A stretch of 16,184 nt of DNA, taken from positions 1-16,184 of the forward strand of contig JANLIO010000090.1 in the NCBI GenBank assembly GCA_024654265.1, read 5' to 3'. Position 1 is the first letter of the stretch; each line of letters begins with the position of its first letter. The DNA comes from a bacterium. Lineage in GTDB: Bacteria > Patescibacteriota > Patescibacteriia > 2-12-FULL-60-25. The position numbers and the translations under genes were made by a program. The notes under the pieces are model-generated. The model saw only the letters and a program-made list of their open reading frames with translations. It was not told where the DNA came from and did no database searches. This document shows, in pieces, positions 1-6,747 of this stretch.

Positions 1-2
1 GG

Positions 3-133
3 ATTCGGCCCCATGAGCGTAAGAGCGTCAACGCCTTGCTGACTATGTGTTCGCTCTCCCCGCTCAAGGATATCTCGAAGTAATCTTTGATATTGAGCGT
101 CCGGCGTCCGCTCCGAAAGAGGTTTCATCATAG
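3..133 (+). pseudogene. 3' end of an unidentified gene, possibly frameshifted
   Basis: A reading frame ending in TAG at 131-133 is open back to 23 and encodes a plausible C-terminal tail (ADYVFALPAQGYLEVIFDIE, then RPASAPKEVSS). It is closed upstream by TAA at 20-22. A different frame is open from 3 across that point. The two join if one copy of a near-tandem 8-base repeat (GAGCGTAA then GAGCGTCA, 17-32) is removed, giving IRPHERQRLADY in one frame. This could be the end of a gene inactivated by an 8-base duplication, an assembly error, or chance. I do not recognise the protein; it does not resemble the conserved end of ThyA, which might be expected beside folA. Confidence 0.25.
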
Positions 134-146
134 AGACTATGGTGAC

Positions 147-175
147 TTGGCGAATTGATGTCGTCAACCTAAACT
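147..175 (+). promoter_or_regulatory. folA promoter, leaderless type
   Basis: A -35-like TTGGCG (147-152), a 17-base spacer and a -10-like TAAACT (170-175) lie just before folA. Only six bases separate the -10 box from the ATG, so transcription should start at or next to the start codon. No SD is present. Confidence 0.5.
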
Positions 176-181
176 ACAGCC

Positions 182-655
182 ATGTCAATCAACCTCATTG
201 TTGCTGTGTCGAGAAATAACGTTATTGGGAAGAATGGTGAATTACCATGGAATCTTCCTGAAGATTTAAAGCGCTTCAGGCAACGTACCACCGGGCACGT
301 TGTTTTGATGGGTCGAAAGACATGGGAATCCATTCCGGAAAAATATCGTCCCCTCCCAAAACGGAAAAATATCGTTATCACGCGGGATTCGGCATACGCG
401 CTTCCAAATGATGTTGAACGGTTTACATCTATTGATGACGCTCTCCAGGCGCACCAAAATGAAATTATTTTTATAATTGGAGGTGGCGAAATCTATCGCC
501 AAACCATGGAGAAGTCCGACAAAATTTTTCTGACGCGTGTTCATACAGAAATACAGGGTGATATCTTCTTTCCCGAAATCGAGCCCGAACAATGGAAGGA
601 GATTGAACGTGAAGACCACGAAGACTATTCCTTCATCACCTACGCTCGCAAATAA
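182..655 (+). CDS. folA: dihydrofolate reductase
   Basis: NADPH-dependent cytosolic enzyme reducing dihydrofolate to tetrahydrofolate, needed for thymidylate synthesis. The 157 residues match the usual bacterial length. Visible family motifs are IGKNGELPW (15-23, Met20-loop region), the acidic active-site residue D28 in PEDLKRF (E. coli D27), the NADPH-binding GRKTWES (44-50), RKNIVIT (61-67) and IIGGGEIY (98-105), and the C-terminal RVHTEIQGDIFFP strand region. The ATG at 182 gives the expected N-terminus (MSINLIVAVSRNNVIG). There is no SD; a promoter ends six bases upstream. tmk follows after 15 bases, so folA and tmk probably share a transcript serving dTTP supply. No thyA or thyX gene is visible in the window. 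Confidence 0.97.
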   Translation: MSINLIVAVSRNNVIGKNGELPWNLPEDLKRFRQRTTGHVVLMGRKTWESIPEKYRPLPKRKNIVITRDSAYALPNDVERFTSIDDALQAHQNEIIFIIGGGEIYRQTMEKSDKIFLTRVHTEIQGDIFFPEIEPEQWKEIEREDHEDYSFITYARK

Positions 656-670
656 TCCACAAAACTCCCC

Positions 671-1360
671 ATGCCCTTTATTGTCATCGACGGTCCGGAT
701 GGTGCCGGTAAAGCCACTCAAACCAGACTTCTTTCTGATCGCCTAAAAAATGACGGACACGACGTTCTTGTGATGGATTTTCCCAGATACGGGCATCCTT
801 CTGCTTATTTTGCGGAAAAATATCTTCGTGGCGAATATGGCACGCTAGATCAAGTGAACGCGTATCAAGCATCCCATTTTTTTGCTCTTGATCGATACGA
901 CGCATCACACGAAATTCGCGAGGCATTAGACCGTGGAACAATCGTCCTCTCCAACCGATATGTCTCCGCAAACAAAGGACACCAAATGGCAAAGATGAAA
1001 GATCCGGAAGAACGACAGCGTTTTCTTGATTGGATAAATCAACTTGAATACGAAACGCACGGAATCCCGATCCCCGACCTCACCATCCTTTTACACGTCC
1101 CCGCCCACATCGGGTATGATCTTGTCGCAAAAAAAGAAAAAAGAGATTATCTACATGGGAAAGCACGCGACATCCACGAAAGTGACCTTGCCTACCTTCA
1201 AAATACAGAGTCCGCCTATCTCACGCTCATCACCATGGACACGAAAGAAAATTGGGTGAAGATTGATTGCGCGCCACAAAAGACAATTCTCCAAATCACC
1301 GAAATTCACGAACAAATCTACAATCTCATTTCCTCAACAATCCAACCGACTGATATCTAG
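671..1360 (+). CDS. tmk: thymidylate (dTMP) kinase
   Basis: Phosphorylates dTMP to dTDP with ATP. It has 229 residues, slightly longer than the usual ~210. Visible: P-loop GPDGAGKAT (8-16), DFPRYG (36-41), FALDRYDAS (71-79, containing the DR(Y/H) substrate motif), SNRYVSANKGHQ (94-105), PDLTILLHVP (135-144), and a basic lid-like stretch KKEKRDYLHGKARDIHES (154-171). The P-loop has Ala where the Walker A consensus has Ser/Thr after Lys14, with Thr at the next position. The start at 671 puts the P-loop at residue 8, as expected; no SD is visible. It follows folA by 15 bases, and a membrane protein gene begins 34 bases downstream with its own -10 box. Confidence 0.93.
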   Translation: MPFIVIDGPDGAGKATQTRLLSDRLKNDGHDVLVMDFPRYGHPSAYFAEKYLRGEYGTLDQVNAYQASHFFALDRYDASHEIREALDRGTIVLSNRYVSANKGHQMAKMKDPEERQRFLDWINQLEYETHGIPIPDLTILLHVPAHIGYDLVAKKEKRDYLHGKARDIHESDLAYLQNTESAYLTLITMDTKENWVKIDCAPQKTILQITEIHEQIYNLISSTIQPTDI

Positions 1361-1377
1361 CTTCCCACTTCGAAAAA

Positions 1378-1386
1378 TGCTATCCT
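1378..1386 (+). promoter_or_regulatory. extended -10 promoter of the membrane protein gene
   Basis: TGCTATCCT (TGn plus TATCCT at 1381-1386) lies eight bases before the ATG at 1395, matching the layout at gatB, miaA and pgk. No convincing -35 box is seen. Confidence 0.4.
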
Positions 1387-1394
1387 ACCGCCAT

Positions 1395-2150
1395 ATGTCA
1401 ACAAAAATACCAACACACAAACCACTCCCTGGTGCATGGGAACTCGTCGTTGATTCGTGGAACTTTTTTACAAAAACATTTTCCACAACAATCAAAACGT
1501 CCATTCTCTTTCTCTACGCTGGAATTGTTATTTTTATTTTTGCGCTTCTTACACGAAGGAGTGCTGATCTCTTTTATATAAACGGTCTCATCTTACTTCT
1601 CTCAGGGCTGTTTACACTCTGGGTGAGTATCCGGTTAACGGTTCTTATCCTTCGACTTCTCAGCAACAAAAAAGCGCTTTCACAAAAAGAAGAATCTCAA
1701 CTTGGATTTCAATTAATTGTTCCTTTTGTGTTCATCAACATTCTCGTTGGCCTCATTACCCTCGGCGGAACAATTCTCTTCATTTTACCGGGTATCTATT
1801 TTGCGATTTCACTAACAATGGCGAATGTCATTTTGATCGACAAAGGAATACGTGGAACACAAGCGCTCGCCGCTTCCCGAGACCTTATCAAAGGACGTTG
1901 GTGGCCAACATTTGGACGACTACTCGTGGGTGGATTTTTATTTGCAATCCTCTTTGTTGCCGTACTAAGCGTACTCACGTTCCTCATAACAACAATAACA
2001 GGCTCATCATTCAGCGTTGCCCCAAACACCTACGATCTTCTTCCATACGGTCTTGATCAATTCCTCCAAATGGCAACAATGGCTGTATTTCTACCTCTTG
2101 TTATGGGTTATCAAGTTAAAGTCTACCAAGCCCTGCAAAAAACACGGTAA
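1395..2150 (+). CDS. multi-pass membrane protein, GPDPase_memb/YciC-like
   Basis: Predicted integral membrane protein of 251 residues with no known reaction. Hydrophobic segments lie at roughly 35-52, 62-88, 107-147 (probably two helices), 172-201 and 222-240. The central LPGIYFAISL...ILIDKGIRGTQALAASRDLIKGRWW region (131-170) resembles the conserved core of the glycerophosphodiester-phosphodiesterase membrane-domain / YciC-like superfamily; this is motif recognition only. No phosphodiesterase catalytic domain is attached. The frame is open further upstream, but those starts overlap tmk. ATG 1395 is preferred because an extended -10 box ends eight bases before it; ATG 1377 is the alternative. 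Confidence 0.75.
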   Translation: MSTKIPTHKPLPGAWELVVDSWNFFTKTFSTTIKTSILFLYAGIVIFIFALLTRRSADLFYINGLILLLSGLFTLWVSIRLTVLILRLLSNKKALSQKEESQLGFQLIVPFVFINILVGLITLGGTILFILPGIYFAISLTMANVILIDKGIRGTQALAASRDLIKGRWWPTFGRLLVGGFLFAILFVAVLSVLTFLITTITGSSFSVAPNTYDLLPYGLDQFLQMATMAVFLPLVMGYQVKVYQALQKTR

Positions 2151-2237
2151 TCAAAAGCAAAAGATCTGAACCTTAGATCCTAGTTCCTGAGTAACGTAAC
2201 TCTGGACACCCTACTCTTCTCCCATCCCGCCCATACG

Positions 2238-2246
2238 TGATACGTT
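2238..2246 (+). promoter_or_regulatory. extended -10 promoter of gatB
   Basis: TGATACGTT (TGn plus TACGTT at 2241-2246) ends eight bases before the gatB ATG at 2255. No SD lies in those eight bases, so a leaderless or 1-2-base leader mRNA is inferred. Confidence 0.4.
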
Positions 2247-2254
2247 ATTCGAAT

Positions 2255-3778
2255 ATGAAACTCATCCCTATTATCGGATTAGAGGTACACGCCCAATTAA
2301 AGACGCAAACAAAGATGTTTTGCGGTTGTATCAACGTGGATGATAGCGCTCCTCCAAATACAGCAATCTGCCCGATTTGCACGGGACAGCCCGGAACTCT
2401 TCCGGCATTGAATGAACACGCAATAAAGATTGGGATAAAAACCGGACTTGCGCTCAACTGCCGTATTCCAAAACAATCTTCATTTGATCGAAAGAATTAT
2501 TTTTATCCCGACCTTCCAAAGGGATACCAAGTTTCTCAATTTTTTTTCCCTATCGCAAAAGACGGATATCTTGAAGTGAACGTCCCCGGCGTTGAAGGTC
2601 CGCGTGCGCGTATTCGCGTCAGCATTGAACGCGCTCATCTTGAAGAGGACGCCGCGAAGAACTCTCATCGCGAGGGTGCGGTCGCCGTAGATTTCAATCG
2701 TGCCGGAACTCCCCTTCTTGAAATTGTCACAGAACCCGACCTCCGCTCGCCACAAGAAGCAAAAGCCTATCTTCAGGAACTGCGCGCGATCTTACGTTCA
2801 ATCGACGCATCATCCGCTGACATGGAAAAAGGTCAGATGCGTTGCGATGCCAACATTTCGCTCTTAGAAGTCGATGACGAAAACCATCCGCTCCAAGAGG
2901 GATTAAATTCAAAAATCGAAGTAAAAAATCTCAACTCATTCCGTGCGGTTGAGCGTGCGCTTGAACATGAGATTATTCGACAAACAGATCTCTACCAAAC
3001 AAATACGAAACCAAAGGCATCAACGCGTGGATGGGATGAGGACAAAGGAATCACGTTTGATCAACGGAGCAAGGAGACAAGTGCTGACTATCGGTATTTC
3101 CCTGAACCGGATCTTCCGCCTCAAGATCTAGAAATGCTTTCCGAAATCATGGCAACGCAAAAAACAGAACTTCCGGAAGAAAAACGAAATCGGCTTATGG
3201 AAGAGTATTGGTTTTCAAAAGATGTTGTCGATTTCTTGGTTTCACACGACGGGTGGTCCGATTATGCCGAACAAATTATGGGCGAGCTCGCCACGTGGAT
3301 TGAAGCAACCGATACGTCCGGCAAAAGTGGAAGCGAATTGATCAACGAAGAAAAGAAGCGGTACGCAAAACTTGCTGGTGGCTGGCTCACATCAAAGCTC
3401 GTGGGAATCCTTTCAGAAAAAACGATCGACTTAAAAGACGCTCGCGTCACGCCGGAAAATTTTGCCGAGTTCCTTCGTCTTCTCGACGATGCAAAAGTGA
3501 ACAGCGCGAACGGACAAAAACTGCTCACCCTCATGGTGGAAACCAGTGCCGATCCATCGCACCTCATGGAAGAGCACGATCTTGGTCAGAATATGGATGA
3601 AAGTCAGCTCCGCGCCGAGATTCAAAGAATCATTCAACAGAATCCGGATAAAGTTGCAGAATTTAAAGCTGGAAAAGAAATTATCCTCAAATGGTTTGTC
3701 GGTGCCGTCATGAAAGCAACCGAAGGAAAAGCGAATCCAGCAGATGCGCAGAAGATATTGTCTGAAGAATTAAGATAA
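2255..3778 (+). CDS. gatB: aspartyl/glutamyl-tRNA amidotransferase subunit B
   Basis: Subunit of GatCAB, which converts Glu-tRNA(Gln) and/or Asp-tRNA(Asn) to the amidated forms. GatB binds the tRNA and activates the side-chain carboxylate with ATP. It has 507 residues from this start. Visible: IGLEVHAQL (7-15), the zinc-type cysteines CGC (23-25) and CPIC (39-42), FDRKNYFYPDLPKGYQ (77-92), EIVTEPDL, GQMRCDANISL, KIEVKNLNSFRAVERALEHE, RYFPEPDLPP, and a C-terminal GatB/YqeY tail domain ending ADAQKILSEELR. ATG 2255 is chosen over 2237 because MKLIPIIGLEVH is the usual N-terminus and a -10 box ends eight bases before it. gatA and gatC are not in the window. Confidence 0.97.
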   Translation: MKLIPIIGLEVHAQLKTQTKMFCGCINVDDSAPPNTAICPICTGQPGTLPALNEHAIKIGIKTGLALNCRIPKQSSFDRKNYFYPDLPKGYQVSQFFFPIAKDGYLEVNVPGVEGPRARIRVSIERAHLEEDAAKNSHREGAVAVDFNRAGTPLLEIVTEPDLRSPQEAKAYLQELRAILRSIDASSADMEKGQMRCDANISLLEVDDENHPLQEGLNSKIEVKNLNSFRAVERALEHEIIRQTDLYQTNTKPKASTRGWDEDKGITFDQRSKETSADYRYFPEPDLPPQDLEMLSEIMATQKTELPEEKRNRLMEEYWFSKDVVDFLVSHDGWSDYAEQIMGELATWIEATDTSGKSGSELINEEKKRYAKLAGGWLTSKLVGILSEKTIDLKDARVTPENFAEFLRLLDDAKVNSANGQKLLTLMVETSADPSHLMEEHDLGQNMDESQLRAEIQRIIQQNPDKVAEFKAGKEIILKWFVGAVMKATEGKANPADAQKILSEELR

Positions 3779-3799
3779 CCTTCACGTTCAACAATAAAT

Positions 3800-3829
3800 A
3801 CAGCCCCGAACAATATTGGGGCTGTTTTT
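3800..3829. terminator. bidirectional terminator between convergent gatB and miaA
   Basis: ACAGCCCC (3800-3807) and GGGGCTGT (3818-3825) form a perfect 8-bp stem with a 10-base loop, followed by TTTTT on the + strand; the reverse reading also ends in a T-rich stretch. It lies 21 bases after the gatB stop and overlaps the miaA stop codon (3828-3830), so it can serve both genes. Confidence 0.85.
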
Positions 3830-4826
3830 ATATTTCCTTTTTCTCTAAAGCGTTTGAATCATTCAACCATCCTTCGACCATTCCAAATGCCTCGTCTTCA
3901 GTATGAGCCCAATGAATTCGCGGATCTCGTTTGTACCATGTCTCTTGTCGTTTCGCGTAATGATGGACAGCTGTCTTACACGTTGCAATCGCTTTTTCTA
4001 GCGTCCTCTCCCCTTGGATATACGCCAATAATTCACGATACCCAATTGACGTCATTGCTGGCGCATCAAGAGGAATATTTTTTCTTTGAATTTCTCGAAT
4101 TTCATCTATCCATCCGCGCTCAACCATTTCCTCAACTTCAGTATCAATACGCGAAAATAATTCTTCGCGTGACAACATCATCCCCACTTGAAACGCCTCA
4201 ACAACCGGCTTTCCGACGCGACGACGTTCAGAAAATGTTTTACCCGTAAACGTCACGACTTCAAGTGCGCGAATCACACGTCGTGGGTTTTTAAGGTCAA
4301 CAATTTCTGAAGCGACCGGATCCAATTTCTTGAGCAATGCTACCAATTCGGAAAGTGGTTTATTCTGAAATGCTTTTCGAAACTCCGAATTCGGTGACAC
4401 ATTTGGAAACGCATAATTATCAACCAGCGCTTTCACGTAAAGCCCTGTTCCCCCGACAATGAGAGGGAGATGATTCCGTTTCGTGATTCCTCGTACCGCT
4501 CGCAACGCCATGTCACGCCATTCCGGAGCCGTAAGAACATGTGTTGGATCCAAAAAATCAATCAGATAATGCGGAACGTCATCCACCATATAGGCTTTTC
4601 TTCCGTGAAAAACTTTCCTCTCTCCCTTCGGTGTTCCTGTCCCAATTGTAAAATCACGATAACACTGGCGCGCATCCGCATTCACGACTTCTCCGTTAAA
4701 ATGTTTTGCCAACCGAATACTAAGAGACGTTTTTCCGGATGACGTTGGTCCAACAACACACACGATCCTTGGGAGTTTCCGAGGACGTAACGTTTTACTC
4801 TGTGGTCGTTTGCCAGTCATATGCAT
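3828..4826 (-). CDS. miaA: tRNA dimethylallyltransferase
   Basis: Transfers a dimethylallyl group from DMAPP to A37 of tRNAs that read UNN codons. It has 332 residues, within the usual range. Visible: P-loop GPTSSGKTS (26-34), NADARQCYRDFTIGTGTP (49-66), matching the DSRQVY substrate region, IVGGTGLYVKAL, the helical LDPVASEIVDLKNPRRVIRALEV region, TSIGYREL, and the C-terminal YAKRQETWYKRDPRIHW. About 20 basic residues precede the P-loop strand, so the start could also be ATG 4820; 4826 is chosen because a -10 box ends eight bases upstream. It is convergent with gatB and divergent from a 48-residue ORF. Confidence 0.95.
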   Translation of the reverse strand: MHMTGKRPQSKTLRPRKLPRIVCVVGPTSSGKTSLSIRLAKHFNGEVVNADARQCYRDFTIGTGTPKGERKVFHGRKAYMVDDVPHYLIDFLDPTHVLTAPEWRDMALRAVRGITKRNHLPLIVGGTGLYVKALVDNYAFPNVSPNSEFRKAFQNKPLSELVALLKKLDPVASEIVDLKNPRRVIRALEVVTFTGKTFSERRRVGKPVVEAFQVGMMLSREELFSRIDTEVEEMVERGWIDEIREIQRKNIPLDAPAMTSIGYRELLAYIQGERTLEKAIATCKTAVHHYAKRQETWYKRDPRIHWAHTEDEAFGMVEGWLNDSNALEKKEI

Positions 4827-4834
4827 TTAAGGCA

Positions 4835-4843
4835 AAATTAGCA
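4835..4843 (-). promoter_or_regulatory. extended -10 promoter of miaA
   Basis: Reading the - strand, TGCTAATTT (TGn plus TAATTT at 4835-4840) ends eight bases before the miaA ATG, with no SD between. It lies in the 35-base divergent gap to the next ORF, whose own promoter is less clear (possibly TACACG at 4844-4849). Confidence 0.4.
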
Positions 4844-4861
4844 TACACGAGACCATCTGTC

Positions 4862-5008
4862 ATGCCACCGACACAAGATCAGATCAAACAATATCAACTT
4901 ATCCTTCAAGCGTATCATGCACAGATTCGCTCAATTATTGCGACACACAAGGTCACGGTGCGACGCACAATAGAACAATCCAAAAATAGAAAACAACAAA
5001 AACAGTAA
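4862..5008 (+). CDS. small basic protein, 48 residues, function unknown
   Basis: Starts at ATG 4862, divergent from miaA. The product is hydrophilic, rich in Gln, Lys and Arg (MPPTQDQIKQYQLILQAYHA onward), probably largely helical, with a basic tail ending NRKQQKQ. I see no membrane segment, Cys motif or known domain. Support for a real gene is its position directly behind the divergent miaA promoter and a -10-like TACACG 12 bases upstream. Against it are the short length and lack of a recognised family. The frame is open further upstream, but that part overlaps miaA on the opposite strand. Confidence 0.45.
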   Translation: MPPTQDQIKQYQLILQAYHAQIRSIIATHKVTVRRTIEQSKNRKQQKQ

Positions 5009-5017
5009 TCTATGTCA

Positions 5018-5046
5018 CCTGTCATGTGTGCATTCAAAATGACGGG
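5018..5046 (+). repeat. inverted repeat downstream of the 48-residue ORF
   Basis: CCTGTCAT (5018-5025) and ATGACGGG (5039-5046) can pair over 8 bp, including one G-T, around a 13-base loop. There is no T-tract, so it is a weak terminator at best. The GTCAT...ATGAC ends resemble the palindromic repeats at 15909-16069. Confidence 0.35.
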
Positions 5047-5102
5047 CGAAGTCTAAAGTTCTAATTCTCACCTTGCTAAGGGGAGATACAGAGGGGTTTA
5101 GG

Positions 5103-5135
5103 AAAAACCTCCCCCCCGTAAGCTTTCGGGGGTTG
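5103..5135 (-). terminator. eno terminator
   Basis: On the - strand, AACCCCCG and CGGGGG pair around AAAGCTTA, then GGAGG and TTTTT (complement of 5103-5107) follow. It lies about 40 bases after the enolase stop. On the + strand, GGGGTTT and AAACCTCCCC just to the left could form a competing hairpin. Confidence 0.6.
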
Positions 5136-5171
5136 AATAAGATTCCACATCCCACGTTCCGCCCATCCCCA

Positions 5172-6431
5172 TCAACCCATTTCTTCTTCAATTTCTAACA
5201 GCCGATTATATTTTTCAACTCGTTCGGATCGTGAAAGCGATCCTGTTTTTATATGTTCAGCTCCACATGCAACAGCTAAATCAGCAATGGTGGTGTCATC
5301 CGTCTCACCAGAACGGTGCGAAATAATAACCGCAAAATTTGCATCTTGGGCCATTTGAATTGCGCTCACTGTTTCACTCAGTGATCCGATCTGATTGAGT
5401 TTGATCAAGATTGCATTTGCCGCTTTTTCATCAATCCCCTTTTTCAATCGTTCCACGTTTGTCACAAAAAAATCATCACCAACAATCAGCGACTTCTTTC
5501 CTAACACAGGAACGGATTTTTTCCACGCACTCCAATCATCTTCTGCGAACGGATCTTCAATCGACATAATTGGAAACCTCTTCTGCCAATCCACGTAACG
5601 ATTGAGTAACTCATCCGCGGTCATTGTCTTTTTCTCTGCTTTTAACACGTATTGTTTTTTTGATTTCTGATAAAACTCACTCGCAGCCACGTCTGTTGCA
5701 AGAAAAACATCTTTGCCCGGTTTATATCCCGCCTTTTTGATTGCTTCCACTAAAAGGGTAAACGCAGATTCAACATTTTTGAGTCGTGGCGCAAAACCTC
5801 CTTCATCACCAACTGTAATTGGATATCCTTGTTGCGCGAGAAGTTTCTTTAATGTTTGAAAAACCTCACTCCCAATACGTACACGATCTTTCATTGAAGA
5901 TTTTTTTGGCACGATCATGCATTCCTGCACATCAAGCGACCAATTCGCGTGTGCACCTCCGTTCAAAACATTCATCATCGGAATCGGCAACGACGCGGGC
6001 TTTGAGAACGAATATGTTTTTCGTAGCGACTTCCACAATGGCTGTTTTCGATGAATCGCAAGCGCTTGAGCCGTCGCAAGAGAGACCGAGAGGATCGCGT
6101 TCGCACCAAGCTTAGATTTATTTTGCGTTCCATCTAACGCGATCATCTCAGAATCAATTTTTTGTTGATTGCGCGCATCCATACCAACAATTCGACGCGA
6201 GATCAATCCATTCACATTTTTTATAGCGCGTAAAACCCCTTTTCCTCCGTACCTTTTTCCACCATCTCGAAGCTCAAGAGCTTCATGCGAACCTGTCGAA
6301 GCACCGGATGGAACCTTTGCTTCAGATGAAGCTCCAGATTTTAATGTCACACGACACGCAACCGTAGGATTTCCTCGTGAATCGAGAATCTCACGAGCGT
6401 GTATTTTTGAAATGGTTGTTCGATTAAGCAT
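5172..6431 (-). CDS. eno: enolase
   Basis: Converts 2-phosphoglycerate to phosphoenolpyruvate in glycolysis. It has 419 residues from this start, close to the usual ~420-430. Catalytic and metal residues align with E. coli: E170 (E168), E210 in VGDEGGFAP (E209), D247 in ATDVAASEF, E292 in SIEDPF (E290), D319 in VGDDFFVTN (D317), K344 in LIKLNQIGS (K342), HRSGET (372-377), and K395 in HIKTGS (K393). SGASTGSHEALELRDG (42-57) is the mobile loop. ATG 6431 is chosen over 6461 because it gives the family N-terminus (TISKIHAREILDSRGNPTV) and follows a perfect TATAAT box. It is the last gene of the glycolytic cluster and the only gene here ending in TGA. Confidence 0.97.
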   Translation of the reverse strand: MLNRTTISKIHAREILDSRGNPTVACRVTLKSGASSEAKVPSGASTGSHEALELRDGGKRYGGKGVLRAIKNVNGLISRRIVGMDARNQQKIDSEMIALDGTQNKSKLGANAILSVSLATAQALAIHRKQPLWKSLRKTYSFSKPASLPIPMMNVLNGGAHANWSLDVQECMIVPKKSSMKDRVRIGSEVFQTLKKLLAQQGYPITVGDEGGFAPRLKNVESAFTLLVEAIKKAGYKPGKDVFLATDVAASEFYQKSKKQYVLKAEKKTMTADELLNRYVDWQKRFPIMSIEDPFAEDDWSAWKKSVPVLGKKSLIVGDDFFVTNVERLKKGIDEKAANAILIKLNQIGSLSETVSAIQMAQDANFAVIISHRSGETDDTTIADLAVACGAEHIKTGSLSRSERVEKYNRLLEIEEEMG

Positions 6432-6443
6432 AAAGACGTTTAA

Positions 6444-6449
6444 ATTATA
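6444..6449 (-). promoter_or_regulatory. eno -10 box
   Basis: A consensus TATAAT on the - strand ends 12 bases before the eno ATG and overlaps the stop codon of the upstream DUF5654 gene. A leader of about 5 bases is inferred. The -35 region is weak (TTCAAA with an 18-base gap). Confidence 0.45.
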
Positions 6450-6714
6450 CCCGTTCATCAATTCGTTTTTGAAGAGAAGACAAACGGAAACCGATAAGGA
6501 CGATCAACGCAGTAACAAGCAAGGCATAAATAAATTTAGCAACCAAACTACTTTGTTCTCCAAAAATCTTACGAAAAAGTGATTGAATTGCGTCATTCCA
6601 CGCAAGACCTGCGGTAAGTGCAAAAGCCGCCGTCATCAGTTCTAGCGTACGTCTCGCGATCAAGAGTCGCGAGCTTTCTTTTTTTGCCTCTGCTTGTTTT
6701 TTTTCAAGTGCCAT
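6445..6714 (-). CDS. DUF5654 family small membrane protein
   Basis: An 89-residue protein between pgk and eno. It has a charged N-terminus (MALEKKQAEAKKESSR), then LELMTAAFALTAGLAWNDAIQSLF (24-47) as the first hydrophobic segment and LVAKFIYALLVTALIVLIGF (57-76) as the second, and a basic tail. The LMTAAFALTAGLAWNDAI...F motif is what I recognise as DUF5654, a family of unknown function common in candidate-phylum and archaeal genomes. The gene lies 33 bases after pgk and 13 bases before eno. That suggests co-transcription, but no metabolic role follows from position alone. Confidence 0.8.
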   Translation of the reverse strand: MALEKKQAEAKKESSRLLIARRTLELMTAAFALTAGLAWNDAIQSLFRKIFGEQSSLVAKFIYALLVTALIVLIGFRLSSLQKRIDERV

Positions 6715-6747
6715 ATATTTGTAAACGAAAATGAAAAGAAGACCTTG

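Noticed and set aside
5172..5174. TGA ending eno as a sign of recoded TGA (Gly or Trp), as in some candidate phyla
   Set aside because: The protein ends at the normal enolase length, a terminator follows, and no gene here has an internal TGA. Trp is always TGG.
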